Shown here one piece after another: positions 18,624 through 27,633 of a stretch of 64,000 nt of DNA. The translations under genes were made by a program, and so were the position numbers. Under the pieces are notes generated by a model that saw only the letters and a list, made by a program, of their open reading frames with translations, made no database searches and was not told the DNA's origin. Each line of letters begins with the position of its first letter. Position 1 is the first letter of the stretch. The stretch is from Flavobacterium endoglycinae (GTDB taxonomy: Bacteria > Bacteroidota > Bacteroidia > Flavobacteriales > Flavobacteriaceae): the NCBI RefSeq assembly GCF_017352115.1, contig NZ_CP071448.1:5391001-5455000 (forward strand). Direction: 5' to 3'.

Positions 18624-18644
18624 AGGAACTTTAATGTACCTTTG
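18613..18644 (+). promoter_or_regulatory. Promoter of the DUF4258 gene
   Basis: TTG at 18613-18615 and TACCTTTG at 18637-18644 are 21 bp apart, matching the Flavobacterium TTG-N17-23-TAnnTTTG pattern. The -33 part lies in the end of ald. The start codon used here is 16 bp downstream. Confidence 0.6.
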
Positions 18645-18659
18645 CCAAAAAATTATTTC

Positions 18660-19037
18660 ATGAAATTTGTACATCGTTTTGCATATTATTTAATTGGTTT
18701 AGTGATGGGGTGCTTTTTTGTAGCCCTTGTTTTTAGTGGTAAAGACACTCGTTGCAACTATTTCCCAAATGCTAGAGTTTTAAATAATATTAAGACAAAA
18801 TCTTCTTTTGAATATTCAGATCAGGCAAAAAAAGCATTAAGCGAAAACTGGATCAATAAAAATGACATCATAAACACACTGACCTATGGCGATGTTGATT
18901 TTGATCAAAGTAATGTTCCTTATAAAAAAGGGAAGTTATATGTGATTGAAGGAAAAACAGTTAAAAATCAGGAAATTATTCTAAAAATAATCAACTACGA
19001 AAACAAAGCAATTTTAGAAGAAATTATCAAAAAATAA
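18660..19037 (+). CDS. DUF4258 domain protein with N-terminal membrane anchor
   Basis: The 125 residues begin with one hydrophobic segment (about residues 6-24), followed by a DUF4258-like region that spans the rest (SDQAKKALSENWINKNDIINTL, GKLYVIEGKTVKNQEIILKIINY). DUF4258 proteins have a small RelE-like fold in some settings, but no function is established for this membrane-tethered form. I chose ATG 18660; a TTG 15 bp earlier lies in the -7 box and would be outside the message. Confidence 0.8.
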   Translation: MKFVHRFAYYLIGLVMGCFFVALVFSGKDTRCNYFPNARVLNNIKTKSSFEYSDQAKKALSENWINKNDIINTLTYGDVDFDQSNVPYKKGKLYVIEGKTVKNQEIILKIINYENKAILEEIIKK

Positions 19038-19136
19038 TTTTACTTAATTCTATACTCTGTGTTGAAGAAAACCTGAGACTTCTAGAAAACTGTACTGTTG
19101 ACTCAAGTATTTTTACAATAGCGGATGGTAAATTTG

Positions 19137-19168
19137 AGGTTCTAGATTATTAGAATAAAATAGAACCT
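19137..19168. terminator. Hairpin between DUF4258 gene and ung
   Basis: AGGTTCTA (19137-19144) pairs with TAGAACCT (19161-19168), followed by TCTTTT on the plus strand. It lies between two convergent genes and could end the plus-strand transcript. Confidence 0.5.
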
Positions 19169-19177
19169 TCTTTTATA

Positions 19178-19843
19178 TTACCATTCAATCTGCGGCAAAC
19201 CTTTTGATTTTAAAAAATCATTGGCGAGACTAAAATGTTTATTCCCAAACCAAAAACCTCGATTAGCACTTAAAGGCGAAGGATGTCCTGATTTTAAAAT
19301 ATGATGTTTTGAAGCGTCAATCAAAGCCGCTTTCTTTTGAGCAAAACCTCCCCAAAGTAAGAAAACAACATTTTCTTTTTCGGCAGAAATTTGTTTAATA
19401 ACAGCGTCAGTAAATTTTTCCCAACCTTTTCCTTGATGGCTTCCAGCTTCAGATTGTCTAACAGTTAAAGTAGCATTTAAAAGAAAAACACCTTGATCTG
19501 CCCAGCGTTCCAAGTTTCCCGTTTTTGGCATTGGTTTTCCTAAGTCCGTTTCAATTTCTTTAAAAATATTATATAAAGAAGGAGGAAATGGAATTCCGTC
19601 GTTTACAGAAAAACACAAACCATTTGCTTGATTGGGTCCGTGATAAGGATCTTGTCCAATAATAACAACTTTTACATCATCAAAATGACAATGATCAAAA
19701 GCAGAAAAAATCTGATTCCCTTTTGGATAACAAACTTTAGTAGTATATTCAGATTTCACAAATGAAATTAATTCGCTGAAATATGGTTTTTGAAATTCTT
19801 CATTTAAAACTGGTTTCCATGAAGAATGCATTTTTACGTCCAT
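19178..19843 (-). CDS. ung: Uracil-DNA glycosylase
   Basis: The 221 residues from ATG 19843 match family 1 UDG. The catalytic water-activating motif GQDPYHGPNQANGLCFSV is at about residue 63, and the DNA-intercalation loop HPSPLSANRGF is near the end. It removes uracil from DNA in base excision repair. An in-frame TTG 27 bp further upstream would add MLIFAKKNI, which is unlike the family start, so I rejected it. Confidence 0.97.
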   Translation of the reverse strand: MDVKMHSSWKPVLNEEFQKPYFSELISFVKSEYTTKVCYPKGNQIFSAFDHCHFDDVKVVIIGQDPYHGPNQANGLCFSVNDGIPFPPSLYNIFKEIETDLGKPMPKTGNLERWADQGVFLLNATLTVRQSEAGSHQGKGWEKFTDAVIKQISAEKENVVFLLWGGFAQKKAALIDASKHHILKSGHPSPLSANRGFWFGNKHFSLANDFLKSKGLPQIEW

Positions 19844-19944
19844 AATATTTTTTTTAGCGAATATCAGCAATTATTAGTTAAAATCATATTTACTCACAAT
19901 AAAATTTAGACACGAACTAGTAGAATTCAATCATTATGTTTTTG

Positions 19945-19952
19945 TACTTTTG
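19945..19952 (+). promoter_or_regulatory. -7 box upstream of mutS2
   Basis: TACTTTTG matches TAnnTTTG, 24 bp before the mutS2 ATG. No obvious TTG at the expected -33 distance. Confidence 0.5.
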
Positions 19953-19976
19953 CGTGTACTTTCTTAAAGAAATTAA

Positions 19977-22142
19977 ATGATTAGTATTACCGAAAAAACA
20001 TTACAAGACTTACAATTTCCAACTGTACTCGAAACCATTTCAGATGGTTGTAACACTGATATTGGAAAAGAAAAAGCTTTACAAATAAAACCTTTTAGAG
20101 ATAAAGAAGAATTAATGCAGGCTTTGATGCAGACGTCAGAGTATGTATCTTCTTTTCAAAATAATAACGCAATTCCAAATCATGGATTTGACGCGATCAC
20201 GCACGAAATTAAGTTTTTAGCTATTGAAGATAGTTTTCTTGAAGTAGGAAGTTTTAGAAAAATAGCAAACCTTTCTGCAACAACAAATGTCTTATTAAAT
20301 TTCCTGAAAAAGTTTGATGATTATTATCCAAACATCAATGCAAGAGCTTCTCGTGTAGAATTGACAAAAGATATTATCACAGCAATTGATGCGATTGTAG
20401 ATAAATATGGAGAAATAAAAGACAATGCCTCTCCTGCTCTTTCTGGAATTCGACAAAACATGAACCTAGTTCGCGGTAAAGTAAACCAAAGTTTTGGCGT
20501 GGCTTTAACGCAATACAATGGCTTAGGATATTTGGACGATATTAAAGAAAGCTTTGTACAGAACCGCAGGGTTTTAGCGGTTTTAGCCATGTACCGCCGT
20601 AAGGTAAAAGGCTCTATTTTAGGAAGTTCAAAAACTGGAAGTATTGCCTATATAGAACCTGAAGCTACTTTAAAATATTCAAGAGAATTAGCCAATTTAG
20701 AATACGAAGAGAAAGAAGAAATTACGAGAATTTTAAAAAATTTATCGAATGTAATTCGTCCGTATCTACCATTATTAATTGAATATCAAGATTTTTTAAG
20801 TGATATTGATGTAGTTGCTGGAAAAGCAAAATATGCAAATCGAATTAATGGTCTTTTGCCAACTATTACAGAAGAAAGAAGATTATTTTTTAGAGAAGCA
20901 TATCACCCAATTTTGTATTTGAACAACAAACAAAAACAAGAAGTTACGCATCCGCAGACCATTGAGCTGAAACAAGAAAATAGAATTATTGTCATTTCTG
21001 GACCAAATGCCGGAGGAAAAACCATTTCCTTAAAAACAGTTGGATTATTACAATTAATGCTGCAGTCAGGAATTTTGATCCCAGTTCATGAAAGAAGCGA
21101 GACTTTTTTGTTTGATAGAATCTTAACGGATATTGGAGACAATCAATCTATTGAAAATCATTTGAGTACATACAGCTACCGATTAAAAAACATGAATTAC
21201 TTTTTAAAGAAATGTAATAGAAAAACCATGTTTTTAATTGATGAATTTGGTACGGGTTCTGATCCTGAATTAGGTGGAGCTTTGGCTGAAATTTTCTTAG
21301 AAGAGTTCTATCACCGTGAGGCTTTTGGAATTATCACAACACATTATTCCAATTTAAAAATTCTGGCAAACGAATTACCATACGCAACAAATGCGAATAT
21401 GATGTTCGACGAAAAATCACTTGAACCAATGTACAAATTGGCTTTAGGCCAGGCCGGAAGTTCGTTTACTTTTGAAGTAGCTCAGAAAAATGGAATCCCG
21501 TTTGGATTGATCAATCGTGCCAAAAAGAAAATCGAAGTTGGAAAAGTTCGTTTTGATAAAACCATTGCAACGCTTCAAAAAGAAAGATCGAAACTGGAAA
21601 AAACTTCTTTAAATTTAAAAGAAGAAGAAACCAGAGCTCGGGAAGAAAGTAAAAAGATGGAAAACATCAATACTAGAATTCAGCAGAAACTGGAAAGCTA
21701 TCAAGAATTATACGACAGTAATCAGAAGATCATTTACATCGGACAAAAAATTGATGATATTGCTGAGAAATATTTCAACAATAAAAACAAGAAAGAACTT
21801 ATTGGTGAATTTTTGAAAATTGTTGAGATTGAAAATTCGAAGCGTAAAAAAGCAACTCCAAAAGAAGTCAAAGCAAAAGTTGAAAAACAAAAAGAGATTA
21901 TTGCTGAAGTTCAAGTAAAAGTCGAAGAAATTCGAAAAGAGAAAAAAGAGAAGAAACTGAAACCAGTTGTAGAAAAACCAAAACCAATTTTAAAAGTTGG
22001 TGACCGAGTAAGAATGCTTGACGGAAGATCTGTTGGAAGTATCGATTTAATCGAAAAAAATAAAGCAACAGTAAATTACGGCATTTTTACTTCCAAAGTT
22101 AGTTTAGACGAATTAGAATTAGTTGAAGCTGTTAAAAAATAA
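19977..22142 (+). CDS. MutS2-type ATPase without an Smr domain
   Basis: The 721 residues share the MutS2 layout: N-terminal clamp and coiled-coil region, ATPase domain with Walker A GPNAGGKT at about residue 341 and Walker B FLIDEFGTGSDPELGGALAEI, then a long charged coiled coil (about 520-665). The end (about 665-721, VGDRVRMLDGRSVGSIDLI) looks like a small beta-barrel. The C-terminal Smr nuclease domain of canonical MutS2 (about 780 residues) is absent. Known MutS2 proteins act on branched DNA or rescue collided ribosomes; which role applies here is not clear. Confidence 0.9.
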   Translation: MISITEKTLQDLQFPTVLETISDGCNTDIGKEKALQIKPFRDKEELMQALMQTSEYVSSFQNNNAIPNHGFDAITHEIKFLAIEDSFLEVGSFRKIANLSATTNVLLNFLKKFDDYYPNINARASRVELTKDIITAIDAIVDKYGEIKDNASPALSGIRQNMNLVRGKVNQSFGVALTQYNGLGYLDDIKESFVQNRRVLAVLAMYRRKVKGSILGSSKTGSIAYIEPEATLKYSRELANLEYEEKEEITRILKNLSNVIRPYLPLLIEYQDFLSDIDVVAGKAKYANRINGLLPTITEERRLFFREAYHPILYLNNKQKQEVTHPQTIELKQENRIIVISGPNAGGKTISLKTVGLLQLMLQSGILIPVHERSETFLFDRILTDIGDNQSIENHLSTYSYRLKNMNYFLKKCNRKTMFLIDEFGTGSDPELGGALAEIFLEEFYHREAFGIITTHYSNLKILANELPYATNANMMFDEKSLEPMYKLALGQAGSSFTFEVAQKNGIPFGLINRAKKKIEVGKVRFDKTIATLQKERSKLEKTSLNLKEEETRAREESKKMENINTRIQQKLESYQELYDSNQKIIYIGQKIDDIAEKYFNNKNKKELIGEFLKIVEIENSKRKKATPKEVKAKVEKQKEIIAEVQVKVEEIRKEKKEKKLKPVVEKPKPILKVGDRVRMLDGRSVGSIDLIEKNKATVNYGIFTSKVSLDELELVEAVKK

Positions 22143-22272
22143 AGATTTCATTTTCAATTACAGTTTTAGTCATAAAATTGAACTAAAAAACGGCAAAATT
22201 CAAATAATCTCGATATAAGAACATATTTTATTTTTTACAATAAATAAGGTCGTAAATTTTTAAAAATCGCTT

Positions 22273-22299
22273 AAAATCGATTTATGAAAGTCGATTTTT
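22273..22299 (+). terminator. Probable terminator of mutS2
   Basis: AAAATCGA (22273-22280) pairs with TCGATTTT (22291-22298), 10-nt loop, with a short T tail. The surrounding gap 22143-22432 is otherwise very AT-rich with no gene seen. Confidence 0.55.
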
Positions 22300-22432
22300 A
22301 TATATAAAATTTATTGATTTTATTTTTTAAATAAACACAAACAATAATTAATATAAAACTCTGCTTTTTTGAGTAAATATATAGTTTCTTAAAATTTAAA
22401 GCTTTAGAAAACGTATTACAAATGGTGAAAAA

Positions 22433-22846
22433 ATGGAAAATCTTCCAAAAAATAAAAAAATAGTACTCTTCGATGGTGTTTGTAACTTGTGTGATGGCGC
22501 TGTTCAGTTTATTATCAAGCATGATAAAAAGGATATTTTTCGATTTGTATCGTTGCAGTCTGAATTAGGAAAAGAAATTTGTAATTATATTGGTGTCGAT
22601 CAAAATAAAATTGACAGTATCATTTTATACAATCCAGGTGTTGCTTACTATTACAAATCAACAGCTGTTATAGAAATTGGAAATGATCTAGGCGGAATTT
22701 ACAGCTTAATTTCAGCTTTTAAAATTTTACCCGAAAAACTACGAAATTATTTTTACGATTATATTGCAAAAAATCGATACAAATGGTACGGCAAAAAAGA
22801 AAGCTGCATGATTCCTACTCCAGAATTGAAAGCCAAGTTTCTGTAG
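22433..22846 (+). CDS. DCC-family thiol-disulfide oxidoreductase-like protein (DUF393)
   Basis: The 137 residues open with VLFDGVCNLCDGAVQFIIKHD, giving the family DxxCxxC motif (DGVCNLC), then FRFVSLQSELGKE and a C-terminal helix pair with RYKWYGKKESC. The fold is thioredoxin-like, and these cytoplasmic proteins are named after their motif; the natural substrate is not known. It stands alone and converges with ettA, with a two-way terminator between them. Confidence 0.92.
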   Translation: MENLPKNKKIVLFDGVCNLCDGAVQFIIKHDKKDIFRFVSLQSELGKEICNYIGVDQNKIDSIILYNPGVAYYYKSTAVIEIGNDLGGIYSLISAFKILPEKLRNYFYDYIAKNRYKWYGKKESCMIPTPELKAKFL

Positions 22847-22943
22847 AAAATCCCAAAATTCCAAATTCCAAGCTTTGTGGAATTCTTGCGAAAGACTACT
22901 TGTTCCTAGGAAAGAAAAACTAAACGCGAAAAACATATTAATA

Positions 22944-22983
22944 AAAAATCCCAAATTCACAAAAATTGTAATTTGGGATTTTT
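22944..22983. terminator. Bidirectional terminator between DCC gene and ettA
   Basis: A perfect 14-bp stem, AAAAATCCCAAATT at 22944-22957 with its complement at 22970-22983, has T runs on both strands, between two convergent genes. Confidence 0.85.
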
Positions 22984-23006
22984 TTATTGAAATTTCAGAT
23001 AGATTA

Positions 23007-24698
23007 CTATCTAATTAATTTTCTATATTTCAAACGTTTTGGAGTTAAGTCACCACCAAGACGTTTCTTTTTGTTTTCTTCATAATCAGAGAAACTTCCT
23101 TCAAAGAAATAAACCTCAGAATCTCCTTCGAAAGCTAAGATGTGTGTACAGATTCTGTCTAAGAACCATCTATCGTGAGAGATGATTACAGCACAACCTG
23201 CAAAATTCTCTAAACCTTCTTCAAGTGCACGAAGTGTATTTACGTCAAGGTCGTTCGTAGGCTCATCCAGTAAAAGTACGTTTCCTTCTTCTTTCAAAGT
23301 CATTGCTAAGTGCAAACGGTTACGTTCTCCACCAGAAAGCATTGATACTTTTTTGTTCTGCTCACCGCCACCGAAGTTAAAACGAGATAAATAAGCTCTT
23401 GAATTTACCTGCTTTCCTCCCATCATAATTAATTCCTGACCATCGGCAAAGTTTTCCCAGATTGATTTATTCGGATCAATGTTCGCGTGTGACTGGTCTA
23501 CATAAGCAATTTTCACAGTGTCTCCAACTGTAAATTCTCCGCTATCAGTAGTTTCTTCTCCCATAATCATTTTGAAAATGGTTGATTTACCAGCACCGTT
23601 TGGTCCAATAATCCCAACGATACCTGCTTGTGGTAAAGTAAAGTTTAAATTATCATATAATAATTTATCACCAAAAGCTTTGGCAACATTTTTAGCTTCA
23701 ATAACATTTGTACCTAAACGAGGTCCATTAGGAATATAAATTTCTAATTTTTCGTCTAGTTGTTTTTGATCTTCATTCAATAATTTGTCGTAATTCTGTA
23801 AACGCGCTTTTTGTTTTGTCTGACGACCTTTTGCTCCTTGGCGAACCCACTCCAACTCACGCTCTAAAGTTTTTCTACGTTTAGAAGCCACTTTTTCTTC
23901 TTGAGCCAAACGGTTTGATTTCTGATCCAGCCAAGAAGAATAATTTCCTTTCCATGGAATACCTTCTCCTCTATCTAACTCAAGAATCCAACCCGCCACA
24001 TTATCAAGGAAATAACGGTCGTGAGTTACGGCAATTACAGTTCCTGAATATTGTGCTAAGTGCTGCTCTAACCAAAGTACAGATTCAGCATCAAGGTGGT
24101 TAGTAGGCTCATCTAAAAGCAATACATCTGGCTGCTGCAATAGCAAACGACATAAAGCTACGCGACGACGCTCTCCTCCTGAAAGGTTTTTAATAGGTGT
24201 ATCACCTTCTGGTGTACGCAATGCATCCATTGCAATTTCTAATTTGGTATCGATTTCCCAAGCACCAAGAGCATCAATTTTATCTTGTAATGCCGCTTGA
24301 CGATCCATCAATTTATCCATTTTATCCTGATCTTCATAATATTCAGGAAGACCGAATAAATCATTGATTTGGTTGTATTCATCTAAAACTGCCATAGTTT
24401 CTGCAGCTCCTTCACGAACAATTTCAATAACTGTTTTAGAATCATCAAGAATTGGCTCCTGCTCTAAATATCCAACTGTATATCCTGGCTGAAAAACAAC
24501 ATCTCCTTGATAGTTTTTATCTACACCTGCAATAATTTTTAAAAGAGAAGATTTTCCAGAACCGTTAAGACCCAAAATACCAATCTTAGCTCCGTAAAAG
24601 AAACTAAGGTAAATATTCTTAAGTACCGGTTTGTCTGCTCCTTGATAGGTTTTACTCAATTTCTGCATTGAGAAAATTACTTTCTTATCGTCTGACAT
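23007..24698 (-). CDS. ettA: Energy-dependent translational throttle protein EttA (ABC-F ATPase)
   Basis: The 563 residues hold two ABC ATPase domains. The first has Walker A GLNGSGKSS and signature LSGGERRRVALCRLLL; the second has GPNGAGKST and LSGGERNRLHLAMTL. The arm region between LDEPTNHLDAES and the second domain includes a charged linker with KGRQTKQKARLQNY. The order and length fit EttA (555 residues in E. coli), which binds the ribosomal E site and gates elongation by energy state. It has no membrane part. A short gap separates it from the small membrane protein gene upstream. Confidence 0.95.
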   Translation of the reverse strand: MSDDKKVIFSMQKLSKTYQGADKPVLKNIYLSFFYGAKIGILGLNGSGKSSLLKIIAGVDKNYQGDVVFQPGYTVGYLEQEPILDDSKTVIEIVREGAAETMAVLDEYNQINDLFGLPEYYEDQDKMDKLMDRQAALQDKIDALGAWEIDTKLEIAMDALRTPEGDTPIKNLSGGERRRVALCRLLLQQPDVLLLDEPTNHLDAESVLWLEQHLAQYSGTVIAVTHDRYFLDNVAGWILELDRGEGIPWKGNYSSWLDQKSNRLAQEEKVASKRRKTLERELEWVRQGAKGRQTKQKARLQNYDKLLNEDQKQLDEKLEIYIPNGPRLGTNVIEAKNVAKAFGDKLLYDNLNFTLPQAGIVGIIGPNGAGKSTIFKMIMGEETTDSGEFTVGDTVKIAYVDQSHANIDPNKSIWENFADGQELIMMGGKQVNSRAYLSRFNFGGGEQNKKVSMLSGGERNRLHLAMTLKEEGNVLLLDEPTNDLDVNTLRALEEGLENFAGCAVIISHDRWFLDRICTHILAFEGDSEVYFFEGSFSDYEENKKKRLGGDLTPKRLKYRKLIR

Positions 24699-24769
24699 TT
24701 TTTATGTTCTTTATATAAATTAATTATTTTTTACGTTGAATTTTTGATTTATGAAAATTGCTATTGAGC

Positions 24770-24952
24770 TTACACTCTTCCTTTTAAAGCATTAAAAACC
24801 CAAGCATTAGCAATAAAACCAACTCCAGTTGCCGCAAATCCCCAGCCGGATACGTCTCTGTATCTAAAAGCGCCAAGACCTATAAGCAGTAACCCCATAA
24901 GCACCATAATGAAAGTAGCCCATCCTAAAACGGTATTTTTATTCATTCCCAT
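24770..24952 (-). CDS. CAL67264-family small membrane protein
   Basis: The 60-residue protein starts MGMNKNTVLGWATF and has two hydrophobic segments (about 9-29 and 36-54) joined by FRYRDVSGWG. It matches the short flavobacterial family I know as CAL67264; no function is known. I chose the ATG at 24952. The longer open frame upstream overlaps holA and has no such hydrophobic pattern. It follows holA on the same strand by 67 bp. Confidence 0.85.
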   Translation of the reverse strand: MGMNKNTVLGWATFIMVLMGLLLIGLGAFRYRDVSGWGFAATGVGFIANAWVFNALKGRV

Positions 24953-25019
24953 AATTATATCGTAATATTTTGAAGTAGTAAAATTTTTTAGAAACGCAAA
25001 TATCGTGAATTTTACTGGC

Positions 25020-26024
25020 TTAATTAAATATTTTATACAGCATTTCTTTAAGTAAATCTGACTGCGGCAGTGCATTTGCTCCAACTCCTTTACTTTTAAC
25101 ATCGATATCGCGTAAAGCTCCCACAATCTGACTGACTTTTCGCATTGGATAATTTTTTATTGCCAAATCATATTCCTTCAAGAAAAATGGATTCACACCA
25201 ATTGCCGCAGCGACATTTTTAGGATTTTTATCTTTAAGTCCGTGGTATTTTAAAAGCTGAACAAAAAATCCAAAAACCAAACCTGTGGTCATCACCAGCG
25301 GATATTCTTTAGGATTGTGGGCAAAATTTTCAGCAATTTTATAAGCTTTCAATTGATTTCGTTCGCCAATTGCTTTTCGTAATTCGAATACATTATAATC
25401 TTTACTGAAACCAATATTTTCCTCAATATGCTGTGGCGTAATCATAGTTCCTTGCGGTAAAATAATCTGAAGTTTTTCAAGTTCATTGTTTATTTTACTC
25501 AAATCAGTTCCTAAAAACTCAACCAACATCGCATTTGCTTTGGGATCAATTGTATATTTTTTTCCAGCTAAAACACGTTTAATCCAGTCTCCAACTTGAT
25601 TTTCATATAATTTCTTGCTTTCGAAAACAATTCCTTTCTGCGCTAGAAGTTTGGTTACTTTTTTTCTTTTGTCTAGTGTTTTATATTTATAACAAAAAAC
25701 CAAAACCGTCGTTTCCATTGGATTATCAACATACGATTCAATTTTGTCAATTGTTCGCGATAAATCCTGTGCTTCTTTAACAATAACAACTTGACGATCA
25801 GCCATCATAGGATAGCGCTTAGCCGTAGAGACAATCTCATCAACCGAAACATCTCTTCCGTATAAAACCGTTTGGTTAAAACCCTTTTCTTCTTCAGCAA
25901 GCACATTTTGCTCAATATATTCAGATAACTTGTCGATATAATAAGGTTCTTCACCCATTAAAAAATAAATAGGTTTGATATTTCCCGCTTTGATATCGTT
26001 AACAATCTTTATTACTTCGTCCAT
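25020..26024 (-). CDS. holA: DNA polymerase III subunit delta
   Basis: The 334 residues fit HolA. The N-terminal part has PIYFLMGEEPYYIDKLSEYIE and later YPMMADRQVVIVKEAQDL; the middle holds VLVFCYKYKTLDKRKK; the C-terminal helical domain ends LLKEMLYKIFN. Delta opens the sliding clamp in the clamp-loader complex. It is divergent from the HsdR-N gene, with 94 bp between the two starts. Confidence 0.93.
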   Translation of the reverse strand: MDEVIKIVNDIKAGNIKPIYFLMGEEPYYIDKLSEYIEQNVLAEEEKGFNQTVLYGRDVSVDEIVSTAKRYPMMADRQVVIVKEAQDLSRTIDKIESYVDNPMETTVLVFCYKYKTLDKRKKVTKLLAQKGIVFESKKLYENQVGDWIKRVLAGKKYTIDPKANAMLVEFLGTDLSKINNELEKLQIILPQGTMITPQHIEENIGFSKDYNVFELRKAIGERNQLKAYKIAENFAHNPKEYPLVMTTGLVFGFFVQLLKYHGLKDKNPKNVAAAIGVNPFFLKEYDLAIKNYPMRKVSQIVGALRDIDVKSKGVGANALPQSDLLKEMLYKIFN

Positions 26025-26048
26025 TTAAAATTTGTTTCAAGATTCAGA

Positions 26049-26098
26049 TTTCAGGTTCGAATTTCAATAACTTGAAACTTTGAACTTGAAACCTGAAA
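26049..26098. repeat. GAAACCTGAAAC-type inverted repeat in the holA divergent gap
   Basis: TTTCAGGTT (26049-26057) pairs with AACCTGAAA (26090-26098), with more partly matching words between them (AATTTCAA, CTTGAAAC). The same words form a 20-bp perfect stem at 59695-59748. Here it lies between two divergent genes, so a terminator role is unlikely. Confidence 0.65.
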
Positions 26099-26114
26099 CT
26101 ATTTTATATTTTTG
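26086..26114 (+). promoter_or_regulatory. Promoter of the HsdR-N gene
   Basis: TTG at 26086-26088 and TATTTTTG at 26107-26114 are 18 bp apart, a full match to the Flavobacterium pattern. The ATG is only 5 bp after the box, so the transcript should start at or next to the start codon. The -33 part is inside the inverted repeat. Confidence 0.65.
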
Positions 26115-26118
26115 CTTT

Positions 26119-26571
26119 ATGCTAAAACTTAATTTCCCTACCTACACTTTCCGATTCAAAAATAACGAAAATAAAGTGTCTATTTTTGATGAAATCAGGA
26201 AAAAATTTATAATTCTTACCCCCGAAGAATGGGTGCGTCAGCATGTTGTTCATTACTTAATAAATGAGAAAAAATATCCAAAATCGCTCATCAATGTAGA
26301 GAAAGTTTTAACAGTCAATGGGTTAAGAAAAAGATACGATGTTGTAGTATTTAATTCTGATGGTTCTATACATATATTAGTAGAATGCAAAGCGCCCGAA
26401 GTGAGGATTTCACAAGCAACTTTTGACCAGATTGCCCGCTATAACATGACAATGCAGGCACGTTTTTTGAATGTCACAAACGGACTGAATCATTATTATT
26501 GTCAAATGGACTTTGAAAATGAAAAATATCAGTTTTTACCAAGCTTACCCGATTATAATATTATAAAATAA
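26119..26571 (+). CDS. Orphan type I restriction enzyme HsdR N-terminal domain protein
   Basis: The 150 residues match the HsdR_N (PD-(D/E)xK nuclease-like) domain alone: EEWVRQHVVHYLINEKKYPKSLI, RYDVVVFN (Asp) and HILVECKAPEVRISQ (E-x-K), then a helix QATFDQIARYNM. No helicase part and no hsdM or hsdS is near. Such solo proteins are common in Bacteroidota and their role is unknown. ATG 26119 was chosen because it sits right after the promoter and leaves a family-like start. The gene is followed 8 bp later by a glycosyltransferase. Confidence 0.9.
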   Translation: MLKLNFPTYTFRFKNNENKVSIFDEIRKKFIILTPEEWVRQHVVHYLINEKKYPKSLINVEKVLTVNGLRKRYDVVVFNSDGSIHILVECKAPEVRISQATFDQIARYNMTMQARFLNVTNGLNHYYCQMDFENEKYQFLPSLPDYNIIK

Positions 26572-26579
26572 GAATTCTT

Positions 26580-27599
26580 TTGGATAAAATAGCAGTTGTC
26601 ATTTTAAATTGGAACGGAGTTAAATTGTTAGAACAATTTTTGCCGTCGGTTATACAATATTCAGAAGAAGCCACTATTTATATTGCGGATAATGCCTCTA
26701 CGGATGATTCTATCAATTTTATCAAGCAAAATTTTCCTTCTGTAAAAATTGTACAAAATACAGGTAATCACGGTTTTGCAAAGGGATATAATGATGCACT
26801 TCAGCATGTTGATGCAGAACTTTATGCATTAGTAAATTCTGATATTGAAGTTACCGAAAATTGGCTGAAACCGATAATTGAAACTTTCGATACAGAAAAA
26901 CAAACCGCTATAATTCAGCCGAAAATCCTCGATTATAAAAACAAAGAATATTTCGAATACGCAGGCGCAGCTGGTGGGTTCATAGACAAATATGGATATC
27001 CATTTTGCAGAGGAAGGATATTTGATACTATCGAAAAAGATAATGGCCAATATGATGATACTTGTCCTCTATTTTGGGCATCGGGAGCTTGTTTCTTTAT
27101 TCGAAAAGAAGTGTACCATGAGCTTGGTGGTTTTGATGAAACTTTCTTTGCGCATCAAGAAGAAATAGATTTATGCTGGCGTGCGCAAAATAGCGGGCAT
27201 GTTATAAAATACAATTCAAAATCAGTTGTTTATCATGTCGGCGGTGCAACTCTGGCTCAAGGAAATCCTAAAAAGACATATCTCAATTTCAGGAATTCAC
27301 TATTGATGATGGTAAAGAACCTTCCCAAAAAAGGATTGTTTTTTGTGATTTTCTTCAGAATGATTTTAGATGGAATTGCGGCTATCCGTTTTCTTACACA
27401 AGGAAAATTTGGACATACATTTGCGATTTTAAAAGCACATTTTTCATTTTATTGTCTATCTTTAAAGTATCTGAAAAAAAGAAAAGATTTTCAAATACAG
27501 CAATACTATACTGTAAAAAGTATCGTTTTCCTCTATTATATAAAGAAATTACGGGTTTTTAAAGAAATCTTTAACACTAATCAAAATATTAAAAACTAA
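26580..27599 (+). CDS. Glycosyltransferase family 2
   Basis: The 339 residues have the GT-A core: IAVVILNWNGVKLLEQFLPS, YIADNASTDDS, GFAKGYNDAL and the ALVNSDIEV metal-binding segment, then FWASGACFFIRKEVYHELGGFDE, with HQEEIDLCWRAQNSGH near residue 200. A hydrophobic stretch (about 255-275) may anchor it to the membrane. It is rhamnosyltransferase-like in pattern but donor and acceptor cannot be read. The start is a TTG at 26580, since no ATG is available before the conserved DKIAVVILN. It likely shares a message with the HsdR-N gene. Confidence 0.92.
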   Translation: MDKIAVVILNWNGVKLLEQFLPSVIQYSEEATIYIADNASTDDSINFIKQNFPSVKIVQNTGNHGFAKGYNDALQHVDAELYALVNSDIEVTENWLKPIIETFDTEKQTAIIQPKILDYKNKEYFEYAGAAGGFIDKYGYPFCRGRIFDTIEKDNGQYDDTCPLFWASGACFFIRKEVYHELGGFDETFFAHQEEIDLCWRAQNSGHVIKYNSKSVVYHVGGATLAQGNPKKTYLNFRNSLLMMVKNLPKKGLFFVIFFRMILDGIAAIRFLTQGKFGHTFAILKAHFSFYCLSLKYLKKRKDFQIQQYYTVKSIVFLYYIKKLRVFKEIFNTNQNIKN

Positions 27600-27604
27600 A
27601 TTTG
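27597..27604 (+). promoter_or_regulatory. -7 box upstream of the OmpA-like gene
   Basis: TAAATTTG matches TAnnTTTG, 29 bp before the ATG and overlapping the stop of the glycosyltransferase gene. A TTG at the -33 distance is not clear. Confidence 0.5.
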
Positions 27605-27633
27605 TAATCAACGTTTAATTAAATATAATACCT

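Noticed and set aside
19844..19870. Longer N-terminus for ung from a TTG
   Set aside because: The extra residues are unlike the family start and a good ATG lies at 19843.
24953..25126. Upstream extension of the small membrane protein gene
   Set aside because: It overlaps holA and lacks protein-like composition; the 60-residue version matches the known small family.
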